Positions 17,903 to 26,975 of a stretch of 64,000 nt of DNA are shown here, in pieces. The first letter of the stretch is position 1; every line of letters begins with the position of its first letter. The stretch comes from an uncultured Lachnospira sp. (GTDB lineage: Bacteria > Bacillota > Clostridia > Lachnospirales > Lachnospiraceae). The notes beneath the pieces were generated by a model that had not been told where the DNA came from, did not search any database, and saw only the letters and a program-made list of their open reading frames with translations. The position numbers and the translations under genes are program-made. The stretch covers positions 47,577 through 111,576 of the forward strand of contig CAKRIN010000005.1 of assembly GCA_934343805.1 (NCBI GenBank), in the 5' to 3' direction.

Positions 17903-19030
17903 ATGGCAAATACAGCAGATGTAATAATCATCGGTGGTGGTATCATAGGAAATGCCATCGCTTATTATCTGGCAAAGAAAGGAAGCCGTGTAATTGTTCT
18001 TGAAGGAAGCGATCATATAGGTAACGGAGGTTCTTCAAGAAATGGTGGTGGTGTACGTCAGTCTGGACGAGATCCAAGAGAACTTCCACTTGTTATGTAT
18101 GGCATAAAGAATCTGTGGCCTACACTTTCTGATGAACTGGATGTTGACTGTGAATATCATCAGGATGGTAATTTAAGACTTGGAAAGAATGATAAGCATA
18201 AGCAGATACTGGAAGGACTTACAGAAAGAGCTGTCAAGGTAGGACTTGATGTAAGAATGATAGATGGAGACGAAGTAAGAAGAATCAATCCATATCTGTC
18301 TAATGAGGTAACATGTGCAAGCTGGTGCCCTACAGATGGACATGCCAATCCTCTTACAACAACATTAGGATATTATAAGACAGCAAGAAAGCTTGGCGTG
18401 AGGTTTATTACAGGAGAAAAGGTAATTGAATTAAAGAAGATAAAAGGAAAATTAAGACAGGTTATTACACCTAATAACGTATACGAGGCAGATACAGTTG
18501 TTGTGGCAGCAGGATTTGAAAGTAAGGAAATCCTTGGAACTGTTGGTATTGATGTTCCAATGAGCAGAGTGCTTATAGAAGCTCTTGTTACAGAGGCAGA
18601 GCCGCATATGTTTGATCAGATGTTAGGAACAGCGGAGGCTGATTTCTATGGTCATCAGACAAAACATGGATCATTTGTATTTGGTGGTTCATCTGGATAC
18701 GAAGGTGTGAATAAGGATAATGGAACACCAATATGCAGCAGTATTACAGCACCATGTATATGCAGAGGTATCATGAAGTATTTTCCGGATTTGTCTGATG
18801 CCAAGATTGTAAGAACATGGGCAGGATGGGCAGATCAGGTAAAAGATGGCGTACCTGTTTTAGGTAATGTGTCAGAAGTTCCAGGATTAGTTCTTGCAAC
18901 AGGATTCTGTGGACACGGATTTGGTATTGCACCGGCAATCGGTCATGAGCTGGCAGATCTGATTGTAGATGGAAAGACAACAATTGACATAAATGCATTG
19001 CGATATGACAGATTTAAGGCTAAGATATGA
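17903..19030 (+). CDS. DAO-type FAD-dependent oxidoreductase (catalytic subunit)
   Basis: 375 residues. ADVIIIGGGIIGNAIAYYLA is the FAD-binding fold of the D-amino-acid-oxidase/glycine-oxidase superfamily; NGGSSRNGGGVRQ and the C-terminal GFCGHGFGIAPAIG are conserved FAD contacts. Related subunits oxidise sarcosine, glycine, opines, proline or hydroxyproline. It is probably the substrate-oxidising part of the complex, handing electrons to the iron-sulfur and flavin partners upstream. The substrate is not readable; secondary amines or imino acids are likely. Confidence 0.85.
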   Translation: MANTADVIIIGGGIIGNAIAYYLAKKGSRVIVLEGSDHIGNGGSSRNGGGVRQSGRDPRELPLVMYGIKNLWPTLSDELDVDCEYHQDGNLRLGKNDKHKQILEGLTERAVKVGLDVRMIDGDEVRRINPYLSNEVTCASWCPTDGHANPLTTTLGYYKTARKLGVRFITGEKVIELKKIKGKLRQVITPNNVYEADTVVVAAGFESKEILGTVGIDVPMSRVLIEALVTEAEPHMFDQMLGTAEADFYGHQTKHGSFVFGGSSGYEGVNKDNGTPICSSITAPCICRGIMKYFPDLSDAKIVRTWAGWADQVKDGVPVLGNVSEVPGLVLATGFCGHGFGIAPAIGHELADLIVDGKTTIDINALRYDRFKAKI

Positions 19031-19040
19031 TTACATACAG

Positions 19041-19079
19041 AAAAAAGCAAGCGCTCAGTAACTGGGCATTTGCTTTTTT
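19041..19079 (+). terminator. Terminator of the dehydrogenase operon
   Basis: 10-bp outer stem (19041-19050 with 19070-19079) plus an inner GCTCAG/CTGGGC stem, ending in T6. Confidence 0.85.
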
Positions 19080-19142
19080 CGTGAATAATGAAGCAGAGGG
19101 AATAAATGCCTGAATGGCATATAGGGCAAAGAGGAGGCACTT

Positions 19143-19976
19143 ATGGAATATAAAAAAGATAAACTACGGCCATCCCAGCCTTTTCTTGTATTAGAGACAC
19201 AGCAGTTTAAGCAGGAAATATATCTTAAACAGGGCATATCACATTTCTATACATTTAAGCTCGACAAAACTAAGAAGATAACGACAGTTCCAGATAGCTG
19301 TGTTGATATGCTTTTTGAATACGGGGATAAAGGAATGACAGCCTATGCAATAGGCAGTCCGATAAAAGCATTAGATGTGGAATGGGAAGGAAATAAAGAG
19401 TATTTTGGAGTAAGATTTATGCCGGGAAGTATGCCTGTCGGACTTAATGTGACATTAAGGGAACTGGTAGAATGCCAGTTTTATCTGGATGATATACTAC
19501 TTGATAACGAAGGTACATTTGTCAGCGGAATGGAAAAACAGAAAACATTTAAGGAAAGAATTAATTACTTTCTGCAAGAGTATACCAGGCTTGAAAAGAG
19601 GCAGGAAAAACCATTTGGGAAGATGGAGATATTGATGGCTGTTAAGGATCTTGCATATAATTCTGACGGACTGATGAGAGTATCAGAAATGGCAGAAAAA
19701 GTCGGATATACAGAGCGGTATATTAATAAGATATTTGTTGAGCAGATGGGATTTTCACCTAAGATATTCTGCAAGATAATCCAGTTTCAGAGAGCGCTTG
19801 AGTTTCTTAATTATGGAAGCGCAGATAAAATGACAGAGGCAGCTGTTAATCTGGGGTATTATGACCAGCCTCAGTTCATCAGAGATTTTAAGACATATTG
19901 TGGGATGACACCTAAGCGTTATCTGATGCTTACACAACATATAAGATATGGCAGTCTTGTTGAAAATGTCTCATAA
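19143..19976 (+). CDS. AraC-family transcriptional regulator
   Basis: 277 residues. The N-terminal sensor part contains ITTVPDSCVDMLFEYG, typical of the DUF6597 domain. The C-terminal half has two helix-turn-helices, VSEMAEKVGYTERYINKIF and LGYYDQPQFIRDFKTYCG followed by MTPKRY. AGGAGG lies 7 bases upstream. It has a terminator on each side, so it is a single gene; it may regulate the preceding dehydrogenase operon. Confidence 0.85.
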   Translation: MEYKKDKLRPSQPFLVLETQQFKQEIYLKQGISHFYTFKLDKTKKITTVPDSCVDMLFEYGDKGMTAYAIGSPIKALDVEWEGNKEYFGVRFMPGSMPVGLNVTLRELVECQFYLDDILLDNEGTFVSGMEKQKTFKERINYFLQEYTRLEKRQEKPFGKMEILMAVKDLAYNSDGLMRVSEMAEKVGYTERYINKIFVEQMGFSPKIFCKIIQFQRALEFLNYGSADKMTEAAVNLGYYDQPQFIRDFKTYCGMTPKRYLMLTQHIRYGSLVENVS

Positions 19977-20008
19977 AGGATGATATGTTAATTATGGTGA
20001 ATACGGAA

Positions 20009-20041
20009 GGAAGTTGTTACCGAAGTGACAGCTTCCTTTTT
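20009..20041 (+). terminator. Terminator after the AraC regulator
   Basis: 12-bp stem with G-U pairs (20009-20020 with 20025-20036), CGAA tetraloop, T5. Confidence 0.85.
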
Positions 20042-20180
20042 GGGTGTTGTATTTGGTAAAAACAATGTGAATAAAATCAACATAAGAAGATATGGTTTAG
20101 TTAAGTTAAAAGATATGTGACTTTATAGATAAAATATGCTACAATAAGCGGGCAGAATTTAAGTGAACGGAGAGAATTAC

Positions 20181-20744
20181 ATGTCACAGTTGACGAGAAA
20201 AGCTATTATGCAATGTACACTTGAACTTGCTGAGAAGAAGTCACTGAAGAGAATCACAGTTAAAGATATAGCGGATTCGTGTGGTATTACAAGAAGTACA
20301 TTTTATTATCATTTTTCAGATATATATGATGTCCTTGATGGTGTAGTCCAGGCTAAGATAGATGAATTCAATGAGGAACATAATGGCGAATTAGATAAAG
20401 TACTTATGGAGTTCATAGAGTACAGTATTATTCATAGAAAGGTATGGGCTAATCTCTATGATGCCAGAGGAAGAGAGTGGCTTGAGAAGTATGTTAAGAC
20501 ACGCATACATTATCTTGCGTTATTACAGATAAGAAAGATGTCAGAAGGTTATATTCTTTCTATTAAAGATGTCGAGATTATATGCAGTTTCTATGAAGAG
20601 GCTATATTTGGTCTGCTTATAAGATGGGTTATCAGAGAAGAAGAGGCTAAGACAGTTGATGAGATTAAAGATACTGTTGAGCGAATTGAGAAATTATTTG
20701 AAGGACAGCTTGATCTTATAATATCTAATATGAAAAAGAATTGA
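20181..20744 (+). CDS. TetR-family regulator heading the acyl-assembly cluster
   Basis: 187 residues. The DNA-binding helices read RITVKDIADSCGITRSTFYYHF, split across residues about 19-40; the C-terminal part resembles the DhaS-like TetR subgroup. The ATG at 20181 follows GGAGAG by 6 bases; the GTG at 20163 lacks a site. It precedes the esterase and lipid-synthesis genes on the same strand. TetR proteins often sense acyl-CoA or small hydrophobic molecules. Control of the cluster is inferred from position only. Confidence 0.8.
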   Translation: MSQLTRKAIMQCTLELAEKKSLKRITVKDIADSCGITRSTFYYHFSDIYDVLDGVVQAKIDEFNEEHNGELDKVLMEFIEYSIIHRKVWANLYDARGREWLEKYVKTRIHYLALLQIRKMSEGYILSIKDVEIICSFYEEAIFGLLIRWVIREEEAKTVDEIKDTVERIEKLFEGQLDLIISNMKKN

Positions 20745-20801
20745 TCATCATGAACTATAAGGCAATATACAGACAGAATTATATATAAAGTGAGGAAATG
20801 T

Positions 20802-21692
20802 ATGAGCGATTTTTTAGTGAAGCAGTTTTATAAGCAGAGAAAAGACTTTGAGGATTCATGCGTGGACAGAGATGCGAGGTTATCTTTTCCGGATGGTGTA
20901 ATATATAGTGAGAATATCGCATATTCGGATGATGGAAACAAGGCACACATGCTTGATATATACAGACCAGAGGATGCAGAGGATAAGGTTCTCCCTGTTA
21001 TTATTAATGTTCATGGCGGAGGGCTTCTTATTGGCAATAAAGAATTTAACAGATATTTCTGTGCGCAGCTTTGCAAGAAAGGGTTTCTTGTGTACAGCAT
21101 AGAATACAGGCTGATTCCAGACTGTATGATATATGATCAGTTTACAGATGTTTTCATGGCAATGGATTATATAAAAGACCGTATAGAATATGATGGTGGA
21201 GATTCATCGCATGTTTATATGGTAGGTGACAGCGGAGGCGCATGTCTTATCACATATACCAATGCTATTCAGAATAGCAGCAATATTGCGAAAGCAGCAG
21301 GTGTTGTACCATCCCGGCTGCATATTAATGCACTTGGAATAATAAGTGGTATGTTCTATACATCAAAATTTGACAAGATTGGAATATGTCTGCCAAAGTA
21401 TCTGTATGGCAGGGACTATAAGAGAACAGCATTTGCGAAGTATGTCAATCCTGAAAACAGGGAGATACTTAATTCACTGGCTCCCATGTGGCTTGTGACA
21501 AGTCATAATGATCATCTTCGAAGATATACAATTAACTTTGAAAAGACTATGACAAGGGCTGGAAGAGAACATGAACTGGTTGTATTTCCTAAGAATAAAA
21601 AGCTTACGCATGCATTCAGTGTATTTGAACCATTTCTTCCAGAGAGTGGACAGGTTATTGATATGCTTGTAGAATATCTTAAGAAGTTCTGA
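20802..21692 (+). CDS. Alpha/beta hydrolase, HSL-type esterase
   Basis: 296 residues, no signal peptide. INVHGGGLLIGN is the oxyanion-hole HGG(G) motif of hormone-sensitive-lipase esterases, and VGDSGGAC carries the nucleophilic serine. HAFSVF near the C-terminus holds the likely catalytic histidine. It starts at ATG 20802 after GAGGAAA; an earlier GTG overlaps that site. It ends at a strong terminator, so it is transcribed apart from the acyl carrier gene. It may release or edit acyl products of the cluster, which is a guess. Confidence 0.8.
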   Translation: MSDFLVKQFYKQRKDFEDSCVDRDARLSFPDGVIYSENIAYSDDGNKAHMLDIYRPEDAEDKVLPVIINVHGGGLLIGNKEFNRYFCAQLCKKGFLVYSIEYRLIPDCMIYDQFTDVFMAMDYIKDRIEYDGGDSSHVYMVGDSGGACLITYTNAIQNSSNIAKAAGVVPSRLHINALGIISGMFYTSKFDKIGICLPKYLYGRDYKRTAFAKYVNPENREILNSLAPMWLVTSHNDHLRRYTINFEKTMTRAGREHELVVFPKNKKLTHAFSVFEPFLPESGQVIDMLVEYLKKF

Positions 21693-21751
21693 TATAATTA
21701 TGGCAGAATTTGGACATTTTAGTATAAGTGTCCGAAATTAGTACAATTTTT

Positions 21752-21789
21752 AAACCCGTGTAGCGTTTTTATACACTACACGGGTTTTG
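21752..21789 (+). terminator. Strong terminator between esterase and acyl carrier protein
   Basis: Perfect 12-bp stem (21752-21763 with 21776-21787) and T run. A weaker imperfect hairpin lies just before it (about 21709-21739). Confidence 0.9.
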
Positions 21790-21882
21790 TTATGCCCCAA
21801 TTTTACAAAAATGTATATAATATGCGAGTGCTTTTCTTAATGGACGCACAATATAATTAAAGAAAAAGGATGGAATATTATA

Positions 21883-22128
21883 ATGAGCACTAACGAAATT
21901 ATGCCAAAGTTAAAAGACTTTTTATGTGAGAATTTAGGAATTGATGCAGATGTTTTAGAGTTTGATACACAGCTTTTCGGAGATGGAGAAATCGGACTTG
22001 ATTCAATCGATTCACTTGAGATCATCGCTTATGTTGATGATGAGTTCGGTGTTCAGATGACAGGTGTTGGTAAGGAACACTTCTACAGCATTGAGACAAT
22101 CGCTAAGTACATAGAGGAAAATGCATAA
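21883..22128 (+). CDS. acpP: Acyl carrier protein
   Basis: 81 residues, acidic and helical. GLDSIDSLEI holds the phosphopantetheine serine (Ser41). The protein carries growing acyl chains for the ketosynthase, reductase and dehydratase encoded downstream. TATAAT-like boxes lie at 21815 and 21852; AAAAAGGA precedes the ATG. A 211-bp nested hairpin separates it from the ketosynthase gene, which may let the carrier be made in excess. It could be the cell's main ACP or one dedicated to this cluster. Confidence 0.9.
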   Translation: MSTNEIMPKLKDFLCENLGIDADVLEFDTQLFGDGEIGLDSIDSLEIIAYVDDEFGVQMTGVGKEHFYSIETIAKYIEENA

Positions 22129-22148
22129 TATATTCTGATTTCACAGTA

Positions 22149-22359
22149 TATAACTTGGAGCCGCTTATGGCTCATACTCGCAGGATTCCTGCACCTAGTG
22201 GAAGTAAATGCCACCATCTACAAAGTTTATTACGGTGTGGGAAATCAAACGTGCTACGCTTGAACGAGATTTCCCACACCGAACTTTAGTATATGGTGGC
22301 ATTAACATCCACACGGCTGGGAATATTTGAGCATGAGCCATAAGTGGCTCCAAGTTATA
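22149..22359. repeat. 211-bp nested inverted-repeat element (MITE-like or structured RNA)
   Basis: Outer arms of 27 bases (22149-22175 and 22333-22359) differ at one position. Inside are a perfect 11-bp pair (22207-22217 with 22293-22303) and a perfect 14-bp pair (22233-22246 with 22268-22281). A small hairpin GCAGGATTCCTGC sits at 22180-22192. No ORF of note. The ends read TATAACTTGG and its complement next to TA, as in small Tc1/mariner-related MITEs; it could also be an RNA processing or attenuation structure within the operon. Confidence 0.85.
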
Positions 22360-22408
22360 ATAAGACGAAACAAGAATAATATAAAGCTAATAGAAAAAAG
22401 GAGTAATT

Positions 22409-24802
22409 ATGACAGAGAATAATAACCGCGCAGTCATTACAGGTCTTGGAATGATATGTGCAATCGGTAATTCAGTAGATGAAGCGTGGAATAATGCCGT
22501 CAATTCGGTTTCAGGAATACATAAGACAACAACACTTGATACGACAGATTGCTACGCAGACCTTGCAGCAGAAGTTAAGTGTGACACACTTGGAGATTTT
22601 GAGGGAAGTGAAGATGCTGACCGTTCAGCACAGCTTTGCATCAAGGCAGCAGGCGAGGCAATGAAAGATGCAGGACTTGATGATTTTGCAGGAAATCCTA
22701 AGGCTTCAGTTATTATCGGAAGCTGTGTTGGAGGTGCAGTCAGCATTTCTGATTATTATGAGCATGGAAAGAAAGCAAGTGATATAACTAAGATGCCAAT
22801 CTCATCAATAGCACCTCAGGTTGCAGGTCAGTGCCATGCAGGCGGTGTTGTTACTAATATTGCAAATGCATGCGCAGCCGGAACAATCAGTATTGCATAC
22901 GCATGTGAGCTTATCAGAGCAGGCAAGGCAGATGTAGTACTTGCAGGTGGTTCAGACACATTTGCAGCAGTACCATATGCCGGATTCTTATCACTTCATG
23001 CACTTGACGCAGATGGCTGCTCACCATTCAACAGATGTACAGGAATTACACTTGGTGAAGGTTCAGGTGTCGTAGTAGTAGAAAGTTACGAGCATGCCAA
23101 GGCAAGAAATGCAAAAATGTATTGTGAAGTATTAGGTGCCGGTGTCAGCAGTGACGCACACCATATCACAGCTCCAAGACCAGACGGAGAAGGTCAGATG
23201 GAAGCTATCAACAGAGCAATTAAGAATTCGGGATTGAAAAAATCGGACATTGGATATGTTAATGCACACGGAACAGGAACAGCTAAGAACGATGATGCAG
23301 AATTCTTATCATTACATACAATATTTGACGGTGAGAACGATAACCTTTCAGTAAGCTCAACAAAGGCTATGACAGGACACTGCCTCGGTGCAGCAGGTGC
23401 GATTGAAGCAGTATTCTCAATCAAGGCACTTACAACTAATACAGTAGTTCCAACACTCGGATTTAAGGACGAGGATATGGATAAGCTTGCCGAGAAGGCT
23501 GGCAAGATAGATTTCTGCCCTAACAAGGCACATGAGAAAGAGCTTACAAGCGTAATGAACAACTCATTTGCATTCGGTGGCAATAACGCAAGTATTATCT
23601 TCAGCAAAGAGGCTGGCAATGTAACAGTTAAGGAAGAGAAGAAGCCACTTGTTATTACAGGTATTGGTGTGGTTGCACCAAGCGGTAACGGCGTAGATAC
23701 ATATGTTGCAAATGCAGTGAAAAACGAAGCTCCAACAGAAGCTAATTTAAGAAGTGCAGTCGGCAAGGAAGATTATGATGCACTTGGTCTTAAGATGTCA
23801 TTCTACAGAAAGCTTGATAATTTCAGCCAGCTTCAGGCGGTATCAGGCATGGAAGCACTTAAGGACGCTGATTATGCAGTAACAGACGACAACGCAACAG
23901 ATATCGGTATTATTGTAGGAACATCAGAGGGCGCACTTGGAACATGCTGTGATTTCCAGAGCATGATTACAGAAAAGGGCAACGCATCAGGAAGTGCATT
24001 CAAATTCCCTAACACTGTATACAATGCAGCAGGCGGATATCTTTCAATCTGCTCAGGAATCAAGGGCTACAATGTAACAGTTACTAATGGTGCACAGTCA
24101 GGTCTTGCAAGCATGGCATATGCAATAAGCGTTCTTCGTTCAGGACAGGAAAATGCAATGTTAGCTACAGGTTCTGATGAGAACAGCGACATAATGACAG
24201 AGCTTTTCGGTAAATTAGGTGTCACATCTGAAAATGTAGTAGCTCCATTTGCAGGAAATGACGGATTTGTATTAAGCGATGGTAGTGCTTCAGTTCTTAT
24301 CGAGGATGAGGAGGCAGCCAAAGAGCGTGGTGCAAGAATTTACTGCCATGCAGCAGGTTACGGAATGGCTCATTCAAATGTTAAGTTCGGAACACTTACA
24401 GGCTCAGAGGCAGGTCTTACAAATGCAGTTAATAACGCATTAGAAGACGCAGGAATGACAATTGATGATATAGACGCAGTATTTGGTTTCGCAAACGGAA
24501 TGAAGGCCGTTGATGATGTAGAAATCAAGGGCTTAACAGCAGTATTTGGTGACAAACTGGCAGAAAAACCGGTTGTAGAATTAAAGGAAGTTCTTGGTGA
24601 GTCAAGAGCAGCAGCAGCTACAACTGCAGCAGCACACGCAGCACTTATGTTTGCAGGAAAGATACCTTCACAGGAAGCATACAGTATTGCAGCAGATGGA
24701 AGCGTTTCTAAGACTAATGTAGAAGCTTCTAAGTTAAACAATGTACTTGTAGCTGCCTATGGTTCAGGTGGTTCATATACAGCAATTGTACTCAGCAGAT
24801 AA
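22409..24802 (+). CDS. Two-domain ketosynthase: active KS fused to a chain-length-factor-like KS
   Basis: 797 residues, about twice the size of FabF. Domain 1 (about 1-405) has a full Claisen-condensing triad: Cys155 (NACAAGT), His287 (NAHGTGT) and His324 (GHCLGAAG). Domain 2 (about 413-797, from PLVITGIGVV) keeps the thiolase fold and length but lost all three: NGAQSG (Gln563) replaces the cysteine site, GFANGMK the first histidine region and GES (731) the second. This mirrors KS-alpha and the Gln-bearing chain-length factor (KS-beta) of type II polyketide synthases, here in one chain. GGAG precedes the ATG. It should elongate ACP-bound chains, with domain 2 as a structural or length-setting partner. 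Domain calls are direct; product control is inferred. Confidence 0.85.
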   Translation: MTENNNRAVITGLGMICAIGNSVDEAWNNAVNSVSGIHKTTTLDTTDCYADLAAEVKCDTLGDFEGSEDADRSAQLCIKAAGEAMKDAGLDDFAGNPKASVIIGSCVGGAVSISDYYEHGKKASDITKMPISSIAPQVAGQCHAGGVVTNIANACAAGTISIAYACELIRAGKADVVLAGGSDTFAAVPYAGFLSLHALDADGCSPFNRCTGITLGEGSGVVVVESYEHAKARNAKMYCEVLGAGVSSDAHHITAPRPDGEGQMEAINRAIKNSGLKKSDIGYVNAHGTGTAKNDDAEFLSLHTIFDGENDNLSVSSTKAMTGHCLGAAGAIEAVFSIKALTTNTVVPTLGFKDEDMDKLAEKAGKIDFCPNKAHEKELTSVMNNSFAFGGNNASIIFSKEAGNVTVKEEKKPLVITGIGVVAPSGNGVDTYVANAVKNEAPTEANLRSAVGKEDYDALGLKMSFYRKLDNFSQLQAVSGMEALKDADYAVTDDNATDIGIIVGTSEGALGTCCDFQSMITEKGNASGSAFKFPNTVYNAAGGYLSICSGIKGYNVTVTNGAQSGLASMAYAISVLRSGQENAMLATGSDENSDIMTELFGKLGVTSENVVAPFAGNDGFVLSDGSASVLIEDEEAAKERGARIYCHAAGYGMAHSNVKFGTLTGSEAGLTNAVNNALEDAGMTIDDIDAVFGFANGMKAVDDVEIKGLTAVFGDKLAEKPVVELKEVLGESRAAAATTAAAHAALMFAGKIPSQEAYSIAADGSVSKTNVEASKLNNVLVAAYGSGGSYTAIVLSR

Positions 24803-24821
24803 TAAGAAAGGACATACAGAT

Positions 24822-25553
24822 ATGAAAGTAGCATTAGTTACAGGGGCTTCCCGTGGTATTGGTAAGGCTTGCGCTATCCGTCTTGCAAAAGACGGATATG
24901 CCGTAGTCATCAATTACAGCCATTCAGAGGAACAGGCACAGAAGGTTCTTGATGAAATCGTGGCAGCAGGCGGAACAGCCATAACATATAAAGCAGATGT
25001 TTCAGACCTTAATCAGGTTAAGCAGATGGTTAAAGATGTAAGCAAGGAACTTGGTGGAATAGACGTACTCGTAAACAACGCAGGAATTGTAAGAGATGAG
25101 TACCTTCTCATGCTTAACAAGGATACACTTGATACATGTATGGATCTGAATGTTAAGGGTTACTTCTACTGCGCACAGCAGGCGGTACTTAAAATGTTCA
25201 GAAAAAAGAGCGGTGTCATAATCAACATGTCATCAGTAAGCTCAAAATTTGCACTTCCGGGACAGTCTGTCTACAGCGCAACAAAGGGTGCTGTTAATTC
25301 AATGACACAGACAATGGCTAAGGAGCTTGCAGGTTACGGAATTCGTGTAAATGCAGTGGCACCTGGATTTATAGAGACAGAAATGCTTGATGCAATTCCA
25401 GAAGAGAAGAAGAAAGAGTATTTAGATGCAATCCCAATGCATAAGTTAGGAAAGGCAGAAGATGTTGCCAATGTGGTATCATCACTCTGCTCAGACGCAT
25501 TTTCATATGTAACAGGTCAGGTTATCGTGCTTGATGGAGGATTATCATTATGA
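24822..25553 (+). CDS. fabG: 3-oxoacyl-ACP reductase
   Basis: 243 residues, short-chain dehydrogenase. TGASRGIG (7-14) binds NADP(H); NNAG, Ser138, Tyr151 and Lys155 (YSATK) form the catalytic set. It reduces the beta-keto group made by the ketosynthase. The ATG at 24822 follows AGAAAGGA; the frame runs further up into the ketosynthase 3' end without a start signal. The stop overlaps the fabZ start as ATGA, so the two are translationally coupled. Confidence 0.93.
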   Translation: MKVALVTGASRGIGKACAIRLAKDGYAVVINYSHSEEQAQKVLDEIVAAGGTAITYKADVSDLNQVKQMVKDVSKELGGIDVLVNNAGIVRDEYLLMLNKDTLDTCMDLNVKGYFYCAQQAVLKMFRKKSGVIINMSSVSSKFALPGQSVYSATKGAVNSMTQTMAKELAGYGIRVNAVAPGFIETEMLDAIPEEKKKEYLDAIPMHKLGKAEDVANVVSSLCSDAFSYVTGQVIVLDGGLSL

Positions 25554-26008
25554 TGAACATATTTGAGATTAATAAAAGAATCGGACAGCGCCCACCTTTT
25601 CAGATGATTGAGAAGGTGTTGGAGCTTGAACCAAATGTAAGTGCCAGAGGTATTAAAAATGTATCAATCAATGAACCATATTTTATGGGACATTTTCCTG
25701 ATGCACCTATAATGCCTGGAGTACTTATAATTGAGAGCTGCGCCCAGCTATGCTCGCTTGTAATCGATGATGGTGGAAAGAGCAGGGAAGAGGGCAAGTT
25801 ATATGTGCTTCTTAAAGTAGACGGATTCAAGTTCGTAAAGCCTGTAATTCCGGGAGATACACTTGATATTACAGTTACAGCTACAAGAATCAACAAGGTT
25901 CTTGCAGCATTTGATGCGGTAGTTAAGGTAGATGGCAACATATATGCAAAGGGAAGCATGACATTTACAACAGTAGACCGCAAGGATATATATGGTGAAA
26001 ACGCATAG
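25550..26008 (+). CDS. fabZ: 3-hydroxyacyl-ACP dehydratase
   Basis: 152 residues, hot-dog fold. MGHFPDAPIMPGVLIIE holds the catalytic His48 and Glu62. It removes water from 3-hydroxyacyl-ACP. Start overlaps the fabG stop (ATGA); the next codon is also ATG. No second FabA-type isomerase is present in the cluster. Confidence 0.93.
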   Translation: MMNIFEINKRIGQRPPFQMIEKVLELEPNVSARGIKNVSINEPYFMGHFPDAPIMPGVLIIESCAQLCSLVIDDGGKSREEGKLYVLLKVDGFKFVKPVIPGDTLDITVTATRINKVLAAFDAVVKVDGNIYAKGSMTFTTVDRKDIYGENA

Positions 26009-26043
26009 AAACAGTTGACTTACAGATAGACGAGGAGATTATT

Positions 26044-26973
26044 ATGGGAAAAATAGCAGTATTATTTTCAGGTCAGGGTGCCCAGTATGTAGGAATGGGC
26101 AAAGACATTTATGATTCAGATTCTGATGCAAAGAAGTTATATGACTTAGGCGAGTCACTCCGCCCAGGAACAGTTAAGGTGTGCTTCGAAGGAGAAGGCG
26201 AGGAGCTTACTAAGACAGAGAATACACAGCCGGCGCTTTTTCTTACAGACCTTGCATTTGCCAATGCACTTAAGGACGCCGGGATTAAGGCTGATGCTGT
26301 AGCAGGATTTTCACTTGGAGAGATTCCTGCACTTGCATATGCAGGAGTTTTATCAACAGAGGACGCATTTAAACTGGTAGTTATCAGAGGCACTAAGATG
26401 GGCGAGCTTTCTACAAAGTACGCAGGCGGAATGGCAGCGGCACTTAAGCTTGATCCAGAAGTTGTTGAAGAGACATGTAAAGAATTCAAGGAAATATGGC
26501 CAGTTAATTACAATTGTCCGGGACAGATTTCATGTGCAGGAAGTGCCGACGAGATAGATGCATTCTGTGATGCAATCAAGGCTAAGGGCGGCAGGGCAGT
26601 TAAGCTTGCAGTAAGTGGAGCTTTCCATACACCTTATATGAAGGAAGCAAGCGAGGAGCTTGAGAAGGCGCTTAAGACAATGACAATCAATGCGCCACAG
26701 ACAGATATATATGCCAACAGAACAGGAAAGCCTTATCCAGAGGATACAGCGCAGATTATAGAAACAATTGCGCTTCAGGCTTCTTCAAGCGTAAGGTTTG
26801 AGGACACCCTTAAGAATATGTGGGCTGATGGAATAGACACATTTATTGAGGTAGGAGCAGGAAAGACTCTTACAGGCTTCGTTAAGAAGACACTTCCAGA
26901 AGCAAAGATGTACACAGTTACAACAGTAGATGCGTTGAATGAAGCAATTGAGAACATCAAGGCAGGAGAATAA
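26044..26973 (+). CDS. fabD: Malonyl-CoA:ACP transacylase
   Basis: 309 residues. GQGAQYVGMGK, then GFSLGE with nucleophile Ser90 and GAFHTPYM with His195. It loads malonyl units onto the acyl carrier protein. GAGGAG lies 7 bases upstream. accD starts 3 bases after the stop. Confidence 0.93.
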   Translation: MGKIAVLFSGQGAQYVGMGKDIYDSDSDAKKLYDLGESLRPGTVKVCFEGEGEELTKTENTQPALFLTDLAFANALKDAGIKADAVAGFSLGEIPALAYAGVLSTEDAFKLVVIRGTKMGELSTKYAGGMAAALKLDPEVVEETCKEFKEIWPVNYNCPGQISCAGSADEIDAFCDAIKAKGGRAVKLAVSGAFHTPYMKEASEELEKALKTMTINAPQTDIYANRTGKPYPEDTAQIIETIALQASSSVRFEDTLKNMWADGIDTFIEVGAGKTLTGFVKKTLPEAKMYTVTTVDALNEAIENIKAGE

Positions 26974-26975
26974 TA

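Noticed and set aside
23194..23766. 190-codon open frame on the minus strand inside the double ketosynthase
   Set aside because: Ser/Ala/Pro-rich translation with no domain and no ribosome site; it mirrors the codon bias of the real gene. Similar antisense frames at 27092-27784, 24370-24741 and 26109-26489 were dropped for the same reason.
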